Below the pieces are notes generated by a model. It saw nothing but the letters and a program-made list of their open reading frames with translations. It did no database searches and was not told the origin of the DNA. The position numbers and the translations under genes were made by a program. A stretch of DNA of 64,000 nt, taken from Siphonodentalium dalli (lineage: Eukaryota; Mollusca; Scaphopoda; Gadilida; Siphonodentaliidae). Where the stretch lies: NCBI GenBank assembly GCA_032622095.1, contig CP136061.1, positions 20,896,991 to 20,960,990 on the forward strand, read 5' to 3'. Positions 46,689-58,340 of the stretch are shown here, piece after piece; the first letter of the stretch is position 1; every line of letters begins with the position of its first letter.

Positions 46689-46715
46689 GTGAGTCACCAC
46701 CTATTATGTTTAACG

Positions 46716-46929
46716 TTAACTCTTTCAGTGCCAAGTCCGATTTTTGTATCAACCCATATTTCCTTGATCATTTTTCAAATTTATTGATTATAATAATGTG
46801 ATACATTGATGGAAAGAGCTCTAGAGCTCTTTCCATCAATGTATCACATTATTATAATCAATAAATTTGAAAAATGATCAAGGAAATATGGGTTGATACA
46901 AAAATCGGAGTTGGCACTGAAAGGGTTAA
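46716..46929. mobile_element. Near-perfect 214-bp palindromic TTAA element, intron 9
   Basis: TTAA at 46716-46719 and 46926-46929. The two 107-nt halves are inverted copies with about two mismatches, centred on gagctctagagctc. The outer ends read 'ctttcagtgccaagtccgat'. The same ends occur at 62574-62754, and the related 'cagtgccagg' ends at 61278. It begins 27 nt after exon 9. Confidence 0.92.
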
Positions 46930-46934
46930 TATAT

Positions 46935-47105
46935 AGGGAATACATACATTACAGTTTTTGTTTGAGTACTACAATAGTTCATGAGTGCCTGGAAAGAAAT
47001 ATTGAATTTTCTCGTTGCAGCCACGAGTGATAATTTTATATTTCTTTCCAGACACTCATGAGATGTTTCAGGTATTGAAACAAAAAACTGTAGGTATTCT
47101 TTTTA
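46935..47105. repeat. Palindromic repeat, diverged relative at 56885-57060
   Basis: Imperfect arms around 'ctcgttgcagccacgag' end in 'taggtattctttttattata'. The 56.9-kb copy has the same layout around 'cgagcggcttgcagccgcgag' and the same 'ttctttttattatatgc' exit. Confidence 0.8.
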
Positions 47106-48947
47106 TTATATGCCCCTTATTTATGTTCAAAGTTAATAAATTAACTCTTATTTAATTAAATTATTAAATCGACTTAATTAAAGCAGCGATGTATACAATG
47201 TATCTAATTTATACGTCCATGATTGAAATAAGAGCATGTCAGTGTTTTCAAACAGATAAGAATCTAGGCCTGATGTTGAAATTGACACGCTGTAGAATTA
47301 TCGACTGATCAGGTGGCATCATAAATTTGTCGCCTTTGATTGGTTTGTCGACAGTGTACACTCACTGATCACTCGGTGGTATGTATGTTCCTGGTATAGT
47401 TGTTAGTTTCAAGTCAGCGAGCTACAGTGAAATATTGAAACCTACAGTGAAATAACAAAATGTGATTTCACTGTAGCTCCGAAGAGATAGAAAAGAGGAT
47501 CTATGTTACGCTAATTCACCGCTATTTTATAGGCAAGCATATAATAAATATGTTACGTATTACAATACTGTGAATGGCTTGGATTTTGTCGGGATCACTT
47601 TTTATACGCTCGTTTGAAAAAACTATCATATTATGTAAATGGGTCATCCATCCGTCTGCTTTTGGTTTGCGGATGATAACTTTAGATTGAATCGAGTGAA
47701 CTGAATCAAATTTGGTATGTTAGTTTACCATACCAAAATACAGATCAAGTTCGAATATGGGTTTTGTCCGCATGATTTTGACTGAGTTATATCCCTTTTT
47801 CAACTTATATTTTACCTGATATGCGATTTCCAGTTGATAACTTTAGATTGAATCAAGTGAACTGAATCAAGTTTGGTATACAGATAAAGTTCAAATATGG
47901 GTTCTCTCTACATGCCCCACTCTACTCCAGAAACAGGCGTATTATGCCACGCCCCGACTGCATGCTCTTGTTGTCGTTTCTTATAGAAAGGATATTTGGT
48001 GGGGTTGTGCCTTTGGATCTAGGTATCATATTTGTCCACATTAACGGGTCCAATAATAGCCGGTTTATGACATATTTTAGTAGTCAATATTGAAAAAATG
48101 GACCTCCTGTTATTTCTGTGCCAAAATGGTATCACACAATCAGTGCACTACCGGTAGCTTAATTTCACGTGAATTTGTTTTTGTCGAGGTACCAAGGTAC
48201 GTTCTCTGCTTAATTTTGATCCAGACTGTACTGTAAAGTCAATTATGATCAATAAAAGGAGAAATAACTCTTATCTCTTAGCCATAATGCTGATGCATTA
48301 TGGGTTGACAATGGGGGAAGTCTTGGAATGAATCTCTATGGAATGAATGAGCATCTCTATCAATGGTGGACACTCATAGGCCACAGCTGTTACGTATTCT
48401 TGTGGAAAATATTTTTTTTTTTGGCTCCTCTTCCAAATGGTGTATAATATTGAATATGTTGTGTATAGTGTTATCTGGGCATTCGAAAATTAAGTGGACC
48501 TTTAAAGTTGTGTCTTTTCATTTCCACTGCAGCTGCTGATTTTACATTCTTTAATCAAGGATGCTATATATTTACTGGCCACATGATACAACATCAGGTT
48601 TTGCAGAGTATCCATTCTAAGTAACTATGTCACAACCACAGATTATACATAAATTTGGGTTAAAAACACTAAATTAAGTAATTTTATTCAGCGAAATGAT
48701 TGTTTAATTTTTCCGTAACCGTACAAGTCTCAAAATTCTTGCTTGGGACATGGTGTGACATTGACGGCCTGGAGTTAATGTTCAACCAAGATGTGGAGTG
48801 ACGGGGTCAGACATAGGCTCCAAGCTGTCAAGTCACATTATGTTACTGTCAATCAACCGCTATCATGTACATGTTCAACCAACAAGACATTCATAGCATC
48901 TTGATATTTATTCTAAACCTTGAAATAGTTTGTCTGACATCTGCGGA

Positions 48948-49332
48948 ATGAGGTTCCCAGAGGGTGAATTTAGTGATTCTACCCATTACAGTGGGCTATC
49001 ATCACCAAACTCGCCCCTCTGGAGACCTCATTCTGCTTAGGTCTCATCTTCCGGGAAGTATCTATAGTATCAAATTAACATGGTTTTTAGTTACTTTCAC
49101 GCTTTTATTCAATTTCTATATCCCCTAATTTGCAGAACAGAAAATGCATAATCAAGGTGACTAATGGATGAACATACCAACTTCTACTGGGGAACTTCAA
49201 TCTGATTCTATGTCTCCCATAGCAGTTGAGGCCTATGCAGAATGAGGTTCCCAGAGGGTGAATGTTGTGATTCTAGCCCACCATGCATGATAGCGTCACT
49301 AAATTCATCCTCTGGTGACCTCATTCTGCCAA
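48948..49332. repeat. 'gaatgaggttcccagagggt' palindromic repeat, intron 9
   Basis: Two palindromic pairs (48952 with 49033; 49237 with 49325) are joined by 'ggggaacttcaatctgattc'. The arrangement matches 37020-37315. Confidence 0.85.
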
Positions 49333-50044
49333 TTCATGCACACTAAATCCAAGCTTGCCTATAAGTCTCTCCTCCATAACGTTATTCAACATAATCAATG
49401 TCCATCCTGAAAGTAGTCCGTCAACGAGACCATGAAATGGTTGTCTTGGTTTCCCTTATGCTGTCGGCTTGAGACATAAACATAAGATATATTGCGCTGG
49501 TCTCTGACCAATCAAAGATGCTGTTTCTTTCCACAACTTGGGATATCGGTTGGATTGATGTTGTTTTGGACCGAGTTCTGTCCCGAGTTCTGTCCCGTTG
49601 CTCTGCTATAACAGACTATGCCCAGAATCGTAGCGTGAGTTATCTTGCTTGTATGTCTTCGGATTTGGTCAAATGGATGCTGAGTGCAAATGAACATAGA
49701 GGGCAACCTTTCCCAAGTGTAATGATCAAACAGGTCCATTTATTGTCAAAGCAACAATATTTATAAGCCTTGTTTTGCGGAGAATTTTGAATTGTTGTTA
49801 AATCAGAAAAAGTATGTATTAACAATATATTAAATTGTCGTATCATCACTTTACCTCTTTCTATCATGCTAAATAATATATCAGTTTGAACACAGATTAA
49901 TCACATACATGTCAGCTGATTAATCACATGCAGGGGTCCATATGAATACCCAGGCTTCTTGTGTAAAAATTTAGTATGTCACCATCTGCGATTTTACTCT
50001 TTGCATGTCTAAATCCTTCGGCACCTCCAACAGTCAGAATTTGT

Positions 50045-50390
50045 CATCCAATTTATCCTAAATTTCACATGGATCTTTGGGGTAACCTCCAGATGGGAGC
50101 TAATTTCACATGGATCTTTGGGGTGACCTCCAGATGGGAGCTATTGAATTTGAATGATTTTCGTCAAAAAAACATCATTTGACATGCCCTAGAGTCATCA
50201 GTTTTCATCCCAAACTTCACATGAGTCTCCATGGTGACGTCCAGATGGGAGCTATCACATGAGTCTCCATGGTGACGTCCAGATGGGAGATATCAAACTT
50301 CACATGAGTCTCCATGGTGACGTCCAGATGGGAGCTATACTTCACATGAGTCTCCATGGTGACGTCCAGATGGGAGCTATCAATTTTTTT
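50045..50390 (+). repeat. About 45-55-bp tandem repeat, six units
   Basis: Two units of 'ttcacatggatctttggggt' plus 'gacctccagatgggagct' and four of 'cacatgagtctccatggtga' plus 'cgtccagatgggagctat' follow one another. The 61-codon frame within is repeat-derived. Confidence 0.9.
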
Positions 50391-50567
50391 CAAATTTTGT
50401 TAAAAAAAACTTGGCCGTCAGCAGCCATCTTTCGTTATTCTTAAACCTCCCATTAACTGCAATGCATAACAATTATCCACTCTGCAAGTTGAGCTGCAGT
50501 GTTATTTGACAGTTTAGTTTGTTTCTAAATGACTTATGTTCTACTTATTCAAATGAAATTTAAACAT

Positions 50568-50950
50568 CCACAATCCGATTAGCACCCCTAAATTACAATT
50601 TCTTTGGCTTCGGGTGGGGGGGGGGGGGGGTAAAAAATATTTGATTCGAGTCGAGGAACCCACCCATCAAAGTTATCAAACATTGATTTTTTAAATTGTT
50701 TATGTTTCACCACCTGGAATATTTTGCGGCCTGGCAAATAGTTGACGAGCCGACCGGCATACTCTCGATACCGAATTGCGTTGAACAAAATGTTGATATA
50801 GAACATGTTTTTGGAAAATTTTATACTAGAGTTGACAGTGGTTGACATTATTTTTAGGAAATTAATCGATTCTGATAACTTTTGAAGAGATGTCATTGTT
50901 GTTGGAATCTGATGATATGGGGACAATCAAATCGGATTGTGTACCTTTAA
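50568..50950. mobile_element. TTAA-flanked element, family B (left end degraded), beside exon 10 acceptor
   Basis: The right end reads 'aatcggattgtgtacct' then TTAA at 50947-50950, matching 18090-18135. The left end (about 50568) lacks the terminal 'aggtactcaa' and is truncated. It contains the family block 'tttgattcgagtcgaggaac'. It ends 31 nt before the first base of exon 10. Confidence 0.8.
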
Positions 50951-50981
50951 AAAAAAATCAAAATGTTTTCCTTTCTTTCAG

Positions 50982-53900
50982 TTCCCGTTACAAGCGAGAT
51001 CCTGAAGAGTGAACCGATAGCCTTGAGTGCTGTTGTTAGCAGTGAGCAGATAATAACACGAGGTGACGGGAACTACATTCAAGAGTCATGCATTAAGATG
51101 GATCCACTGCCTGCTAGAATCATGAATGGTGTCCATGGCAACGTATCACCAGATCTAAAGACTTCTGATGATGACACTTTCATTGAATCCATCATCGAGA
51201 ATTTGCAAAAGGACGGAAGTGACGAGAATTCCAGTGGGAGTGATAAAGACAGCATGCTAGAGAATATCAAGGACCAGATCATGGAAAGTGTTGACAGTGA
51301 TAACGTGGACAATGATGAACAAGAACTTAACACTAAAAATGACCGACAAATTGATGGAAATATCAACAATAATGCACAAGATGTGGAGGTTCAAAAATCA
51401 GCGAATGAGGTCGTTAATATTGGATCAAATAACTCTGAGAATCAACAGTCATCAGGTTCTGAGGAGCAGAAGATTGATACGGCGGCAGAGATAACGGTTT
51501 ATGGAGAATTAGATGACAAAAACAAAAAACATTCACAATCAGCTGATGCTGAGAAGACAAGTCAGGATGGAAGGCATACTAATCAAAAGAAGAAAGAGAG
51601 CATGACGAAAAGTTATAGTAAGAATCGGAAGCCGAGAAATCCTTCACGATCTGTGGCTTACTGGATGGAACAACTCCAGAGTGATAAGGCAGCTGAAGAT
51701 AAAGTTAAAGAAGATGAGGCGAAAGCGTCCAACAAAGATGAGATACCCGAGATATCGAGAGAGAGAGATGAGATGCCCGAGATATCTCCCGAGAAAGACG
51801 AGATGCCCAAGACATCGCCCGATAAAGATGAGATGCCCAAGATATCACCTGATAAAGATGAGATGCCCGAGAGAGATGAGATACCCAAGATATCTCCTGA
51901 GAAAGATGAGATGTCCAAGATATTGCCCGATAAAGATGAGATGCCCAAGATATCGCCCGAGAGAGATGAGGTATCTCCCAAGGAAGATGAGAAGCCTGAG
52001 ATTTCGCCCGATAAAGATGAGATATCTCCCAAGGAAGACGAGATGCCTGAGATATCGCCAGAGAAAGATAATTCATTGAGTAGTAAGATGGTTACACATG
52101 AAGAAGAGCTCTCTGATAAGGCTGATATGTCTCATCTTCCGCCAGACAACGCTCCATCAATTAATTATAATGAAAAGAAAGAAGAGAGCACTAAAGAAGA
52201 AAAAAAAGTTGGCAAAGACGTATGTCAGGATTTTATTAAGAACGAACTATCAGTGAGGGAAAAAGTAGTTTCTGCAAAGAAGAAATGTGCCATCAACACT
52301 GAAGGATTTGATATTGATTCCATTGTTACAAACATCATTACCGATGCTCTTTCGAATGCTGTTGCAATAGCAGTGAAGGAGGGAATCGTCGAATTAGCAA
52401 TGAGAGATGGGATAGCGGAGGCATCAGGCGTTATTGCTGGAAGCATCAATAACAACATGACCAATGAGAAGAGTGAAGTGAAAACAGTATCCGAGCACAA
52501 AAATGAACATAAAATTACACTGAATCCTGATGCTCCGGAATTTAAACCCTCAATCAGCTTCGCTCCTCCAGGTCAGAGTGTCAGGCTGGAGAAAGCAGGT
52601 ACAGCTTGTCGTAATATGAATTCTAATGCTGGTGGAAGTAAAAATAAGAAGGCTTCGTCTAAACAGAAAGTGAAATCTGATGAAAAGGATGATTCTGATC
52701 GCCACGCCATTGTGTATGATGACTTAGATATGTTCGGGAATACATCTGGTTGTTTAGATGTTGAATCGGATATGGCATATCAAGGTAAAAATGGCTCTCG
52801 AAAAAGACGGAATCGTAATACTGACAAGAAACAGCAGTCAAAAGAATCTCCTAAAGTGTCCCCTGAGAAAAAATGTGATGTGGAAAAGGAAGTTAGCAGT
52901 GAAGAAAATCGGAAAGATTCTAAAGTTGTAGCGGTATTAGTGAAGGAAAATGCATCGTCTGAGGAAAACGTCAGTGGTCGCAGAATTCTGAAACCCCAGT
53001 CTAGACTGAACAAAACACAAGATCAACGAGGCTTTACTCCACAAGATCAACAAGGCTTTACTGTAGATCAACGAGGCTTTACTGTTGTGAGATACGAGTA
53101 CAATAAAGGAAACGAATCTTCTGTCAACGATATCACAAATCAAGCACCAGAGACAAAATCCACGAATCCTGAATACCGAGACAAAATCTGTGAATTATTC
53201 CAGACGATTCCTGAGAAAGTTAACTTTTTGGATGCATCAGAAGCTCTCGGTGTTAATAAGTTGGTTGATTCTAAATCGTACAGTGATTTGATGGACGATT
53301 TGGATAATTCTACTGGGAGCTCGGAGAACCAATCATTTGTGAATGTTATTGATTATAAGTCCCCATCTTCTTCGGAATGTACGAAAAATAAATCAAATGT
53401 GAAGGCCTTCTTAGAAAGAGTTGAAAATATTTGGATGAAATATGAGTCTTCGGAAACTGAACGAACAGCTGATAAGAAATCTGCTGCTACAGAAGTTTCA
53501 GATAAACTCATTGGACAGGGGGAAAGTCAAAAACTTTCTGAGAAAAAATTGGAGATCAGTTCTGATGGCAATACAACAAAAAGTCCTTCAAAACAAGAAT
53601 CTACCTCCGAATTCACAGGTCCACCGCGATATCGATCTCCTGATAAGAGCTCAAAGGTCATGAATAAACTTGCTGATGCATCACAAATTACCCGCGGTAA
53701 TGCGGAATTAATTGTTTCTGATATGGTGGGAAACAAAAGAAAACATGTGGATGACAAATATACATCTGACACTGACTCAGGTGATATTCAGCCAGCTATA
53801 AGAACTGAAGTATTAAATAAAAGTGTCGTCCATGCTCCTGTCTCGGGTAAACCAGTTGAAGCTGGACCTCATAAAGACTCATCTCAGAATTATTCTACGA

Positions 53901-54847
53901 TGCTGAATTCAGATGGTTTGTTAGATCAATCTGATCCGGTACCAAGTCACATACCTACATCTCCTGTGTGCACTGGAACATTAACATGTGATGCGAGTAC
54001 CAGCACAGATATCAGCCTGCTCCTGTCTTATATAGAAAGTTTGAAAATGAGTGATTCGCTATCGGCCAACATTCCTAAGATTCTGTCACATGATAGAGTT
54101 GAGGAAGTTCCTGAACTTGAAATTCCGGAATATAGAGTTCCTGAAATTAAGCTTGATATTCCAGAATATAAAGTGCCTAACCTTGAAAACTTTACGAAGC
54201 CTTTGACGATTGACATCATTGAAGATGATGGGTGTGATGAGAGTTTGTGTAGTATCACACCAGGAAGTGTCGACTTGGCCGAGTTCCACTATAACAGTGA
54301 TAGAATGAACGAGTTGGACAAAGTCACCGAAGAACGCAATACAGAAAATTCCAAAGCTGAAGATGTGAAAGGTGAGAGTAAGGAAAAGAATAGAAGATCA
54401 AGAAAAAAGAGAAAAGAAAGGAAGAAATGGAAGTTTAATGAACAAGAGCAGATGCCTTATTATGATGGTTATGACCATCCGCCTATATACCGATCATTCC
54501 ATACCAGCCACGATTTCTCCAGAAGAGATAGAGAGGATCATTTTTGTCCGAATATGTGGTGTCATCACCAGCCAAGTGCTTGTGATAGGTACTCTGCAGC
54601 ATCACATGGTCACATGACCAGTTCTCGAGGCTATGGAAGTATGGAAGAATGTTTGAACAACTACAACAAGATGTGGGAAGGTTGGAGAAAGAATTATGAG
54701 GAGTATTATAATTATTACTATGGCAACGAGAACTGTGATGCTGAGGAGGAGAAACAGTCTCAAAAATCCAATCAGAATCTCCGTGTGCAGACTGATTACA
54801 TCAAGATGATGAATATGGGAAAAGGGAAGCATTCCTCAAAGATGTGA
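50982..54847 (+). CDS. DDX20: DDX20 exon 10 (giant C-terminal exon, PAM2, tail)
   Basis: A 3866-nt terminal exon encodes residues 398-1685 without interruption. It follows the acceptor ctttctttcag and starts VPVTSEILKSEP. The tail is rich in Asp, Glu, Lys and Ser. From the N side it has acidic Ser/Asn-rich sequence, an RDEMPEISPE-type decapeptide array (about 650-760), a helical hydrophobic stretch IVTNIITDALSNAVAIAV (about 845-862), a PAM2-like motif LNPDAPEFKP at 911-920, a short DQxGFT triple repeat (about 1078-1099), a PEYRVPEI/PEYKVPNL pair, a basic cluster RRSRKKRKERKK (possible nuclear signal), and an aromatic C terminus WEGWRKNYEEYYNYYYG (from about 1629) then TDYIKMMNM. The aromatic end resembles the YWRAYYRAWQEYY region of human DDX20, which supports that the exon belongs to this gene. 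The stop is TGA at 54845. No AATAAA was found in the next 1 kb. Confidence 0.9.
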
Positions 54848-54945
54848 TCTGTGCTTGTTTCATGTTGAGCATCAGATGATGTTTTTGATTTTTTTCGTTT
54901 TATGTTGAAGGCCTTTCAAACACTGAATTATCTTGGCCAGCCATT

Positions 54946-55205
54946 TTACCCTTTTATCACTGTAGCTTCCTGAAATTATGCGAAAACCATGTGCCAATGT
55001 ATTCTCTTATATATGCAAGTCGCCCATAGGGAGTCTCGAACATGTAAGAGAATACATTGGCCTAACAATATTTATATTAAGCCAGTTCAGTCTCTGATAT
55101 ATGCGAAGTTCCCAATGGGAAACTCGCATATATACCGGTAAGAGAATGCCCTGGCACAGGATCTTTAATGCTGCACCAGTGCTGCTCCCGTCATGAAAGG
55201 GTTAA
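54946..55205. mobile_element. TTAA-associated element with two degenerate hairpins
   Basis: The right end reads 'ctcccgtcatgaaagggtta' with TTAA at 55202-55205. The left end is degraded ('tttacccttttatcactg'). Inside are two diverged versions of the 67-nt hairpin (about 54992-55059 and 55083-55155). It lies just downstream of the DDX20 stop and may fall in its 3' UTR. Confidence 0.65.
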
Positions 55206-55323
55206 AGTGAATCATAATCTTCACGCCTTAAAATTAGTCATACCACTCATGATAAAATTATAAGGTATTTGTCTCAAGTCAATACGAAACATTGAAAGCA
55301 GTTCATAAATTTCTTTAACTTCA

Positions 55324-55591
55324 TTAACCCTTTGAGTGCCAGGCCCTTTGAGTGCCAGGTTGTTTTTTGTATCAACCCATATACCCTGTGCCAATGCATT
55401 CTCTTATATATGCGAGTCGACCATAGGTCGCCTCGCATATATAAGAGAATGCATTGGCCTAACTTTATTATTTATTTATTTATTTTTTTTAAATTTTTTT
55501 ACAATTTTAATAATTCATTCTTATATTCTTAACAGACTTATTTTGTATGTTTAGGGCCGATGAGATCGGCCCCTGGCACTCAAAGGGTTAA
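55324..55591. mobile_element. TTAA-flanked element, CCCTTTGAGTGCCAGG ends, one hairpin
   Basis: TTAA at 55324-55327 and 55588-55591, with ends CCCTTTGAGTGCCAGG and CCTGGCACTCAAAGGG. It carries one 67-nt hairpin at 55391-55457, identical in design to that of family A. The first 16 bp are repeated in tandem at the left end. Confidence 0.92.
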
Positions 55592-55996
55592 GTCATTATT
55601 GGGGATATTTTGTCCATATGTAAGTATTTCATCTATCTGTCCACCTATTTTCATCCCTGGAACATGAAAAAGTCAAGAGATTACTAGGCTTACTTTGAGG
55701 CCTGATTATGATTAGTCCAAGATTCCTTTGACGTAAACCAGCTAGTGAAATCGGTTTAATAATACTGGTTCACTTTTATGTTAAATTACACACCGAATAT
55801 GCCATGTAATTAGGGAGGAACTCACTTTTGATCCGTGTTTGTTTACGTTTACTTTGCAAACATTGTGATAAATATATTTTCTGCATTAAGTTACTACTTT
55901 CAGTTGACAACTCTGGTGGAGTTATGTTTTCTATGGAATAAACCTGGTTGCTTTCACATTTGTGACATTTCATTACAGTCATTGATTTATGCTTAA

Positions 55997-56579
55997 AGGG
56001 ATACTGTACTCAAAATGTTGTTGTTGGTTTCTATAGTCTCCGAGTCGGAGAATAAGGTAACAATTTTTCCATTAATTGAATGTCTGTTGAGTACGAAGTA
56101 GTGTTACGGATGGCAAATTTACCGGAATGCAAAAATACAAATTGTAGTTGTTGAGTAATTTTTGTACAGTTTTCAACCAAATGAATCAAATAAAAGTTAT
56201 ATTATATGCATACTAGTCCCATATAATCATTTCAGTTATTGTATCGTCGCTAGTCAGTGAGTGGCTTGAGTGTTCTCCCTGTATCATCATAATATTTTAA
56301 GCGATCGTGTGTGCGATCAGTTTAACAATCCAGTATCCCTCAATTACTTTATTTGATTACGGAAATTCGTAATTTAATTGACGCCATTTTATGGCTCCAG
56401 TCATAAATTCAATTTATATCAAATTATTAACTTTTAAATTATTAAATTTTAAGATAGCCTATTAACCTGAGCTTTTACAGAATACATCTTCGACTCAAAT
56501 TACTAATGTTTCTATATATTATCGATATTAGATCGTTGTTGTCACCGGAAATTTAATGAAAATGGCGAACAGTACCCCT
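55997..56579. mobile_element. TTAA-flanked element, family C (second copy)
   Basis: TTAA at 55993-55996 and 56580-56583. Ends AGGGATACTGTACTC and ACAGTACCCCT are related to those of 12367-13002. The interior shares 'tggctccagtcataaa' with the first copy in inverted orientation. Confidence 0.85.
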
Positions 56580-56884
56580 TTAAAGTCCACTATAGAAAGG
56601 GACAGGGAGAATGCTTGGAGATAAACCAGTGTTATCGCTACCGATTTCACTAGCTGGTTTACGTCATAACCAGTGTTATCCTTATTCACTAGCTCACTTC
56701 GAATGAAGCTTGGACTAGTTTATGATATGTTTTAGATTTTGATAAATTATTGGTGGTGGTCAAAGACAGATTTTACAATAAAAAACCTAGAATTCATGCA
56801 CAAAAGTCAGACCTGTCAAATTTGTTTTTACCTTTACAATTCTCATGAAAGAATTCTTCGATCCATGATGTCAGATTTATGATA

Positions 56885-57060
56885 TAGAGAATACCTACGA
56901 GTTTTGGTTGAATACCCGAATTATCTCATGAGTGGGTGCAAGGAAGTACAGAATTTCCACGAGCGGCTTGCAGCCGCGAGTGGAAATTCTGTAAGTCCTT
57001 GCACCCACGAATGAGATAATCCGGGTATTCAACCAAAACCCGTAGGTTTTCTTTTTATTA
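56885..57060. repeat. Long palindrome around 'ggcttgcagccgcgag'
   Basis: Arms of about 75 bp ('gggtgcaaggaagtacagaa', 'gaatttccac' and inverses). A diverged relative is at 46935-47105. Confidence 0.9.
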
Positions 57061-57447
57061 TATGCGCTATAAACCGCACCAAAACTGCTAATTTTGTCCT
57101 ACAGTTCACTTCAAATTGTTAGAAAGCTTCGACATTTGCATTTTGTTTACATTCCATCAATTGATTTGCTCACCACTGAATGATAAATATCGAGCATAGC
57201 CGCCATAAGAAATAGTCCCCATTGTTTTATTCTGAAATGATGCGAGAAAATTAATGTATACATAATTTAGTGATAAGAATATATTAAAACAAATGAGTTA
57301 ACATTATAACAATTAAATAACAGTTTATGAACCGTGAAAATCAATAATTAAAACAATATATAGTCCGGCTGTTATTGATACGCTTTGAAACTTAATGTGA
57401 TTCGCCGCTATAAACCGGAAGTGATCTCCGAAAAAGTAATACTATTG

Positions 57448-57520
57448 TGTTATCCATCGAGTCGGTCAGTGTTATCCATCGAGTCGGTCAGTGTTATCCA
57501 TCGAGTCGGTCCAGGCGATG
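57448..57520 (+). repeat. 24-bp tandem triplet
   Basis: Three direct copies of 'gttatccatcgagtcggtca' with short linkers. Confidence 0.9.
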
Positions 57521-57779
57521 GATATAACGCTCTACGCCACGGCAATTTCCCACTATGTAATGGGGAAGCATATAATAAAACCATGTATTTTTTAAATTAA
57601 TATTTTTATGTGATAGGTCTGTGGTTGGTAAACAGTAAAATCAGTGTTTCAAAGGGCTTTAAATTCTATAGGAATGTTCCCATCCAAATTGTTCACTCTG
57701 TGGGTACAAGTGGGTAGGCATAAATTAATATTATGTTCACAGACGTTGACAAGTCATAGATCGTTTCTCAGGGAAAGCT

Positions 57780-58340
57780 TCCATGCAGGGTTTACCTCCC
57801 TTGATGATTCGGTAAGACTGCTGCTACTGGCGACATTTTACCCACATTAGGTGGACTTCCGCGATATTAAAATATATACTAAGCGAACAGAGAAACATGC
57901 TGCCCTTGTTAAGCACAAAAAATCGAAAAAAAATTGTATACATTTTGGACATTATATTTGTAAAGTCCCACTAAAACTGAAGAACTATATTTTGAAACGG
58001 TGTGATTCGGTTCTCTGATTATTTTATCAACACAAAAGTATAAATATATGTCATTGTCGCAACTCGAACGGCAAGTAAAACACAAGAGTTCTAATTTGCT
58101 GCAATTTTGACGAGTAGCTTGCGAAAATCGTCAACAAACCTACCGCTCTGATTTTCCATTCTGTCATTCTGTTTTAGTGTGGGAATTTTTCTCAAAGCAC
58201 ATAGTAAATTTGACTTTGGAGCGATCGGGTTTCGCCATTTTTGCTGGAAAATCCTATTCTAAATATAGAAACACGGACTAGTACCCAGTCGGTTACAGAG
58301 TCAGAAAGGAAGCATGACTGGTACGCTCTGGTAGATATTG
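57780..58340 (-). repeat. Uninterrupted copy of the 7187-9826 repeat (empty site)
   Basis: This is the reverse-orientation partner of the 7-kb repeat. At 57880-57882 it has a single TAA (TTA on the other strand) where the other copy holds the 2.07-kb Harbinger-like element. Confidence 0.88.

Larger units (their letters stand above)
21226..54847 (+). other. DDX20: DDX20/Gemin3 gene, ten coding exons, 33.6 kb
   Basis: This span is the whole coding part of a DEAD-box helicase gene. Joining ten exons gives 5058 nt, or 1685 residues plus stop, with consistent phase at every junction and GT-AG at all nine introns. Introns run 21413-28633, 28729-30872, 31042-35933, 36046-37609, 37753-39343, 39483-42988, 43131-46007, 46114-46589 and 46689-50981. 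Residues 1-397 form the helicase core and match vertebrate DDX20 closely, for example around the Q motif, the [15 protein letters not shown] block and the [10 protein letters not shown] block. Residues 398-1685 form a long low-complexity tail. Known DDX20 acts with SMN and the other Gemins in Sm-core assembly on spliceosomal snRNAs, in the cytoplasm and Cajal bodies. The vertebrate protein is about 820 residues, so this one is about twice as long, nearly all of the excess in exon 10. UTRs, promoter and any non-coding 5' exon are not resolved. Confidence 0.93.

Noticed and set aside
51658-52079. Long frames on the - strand and +2 frame over the DDX20 repeat
   Set aside because: They are shadows caused by the 30-bp periodicity of the decapeptide array.
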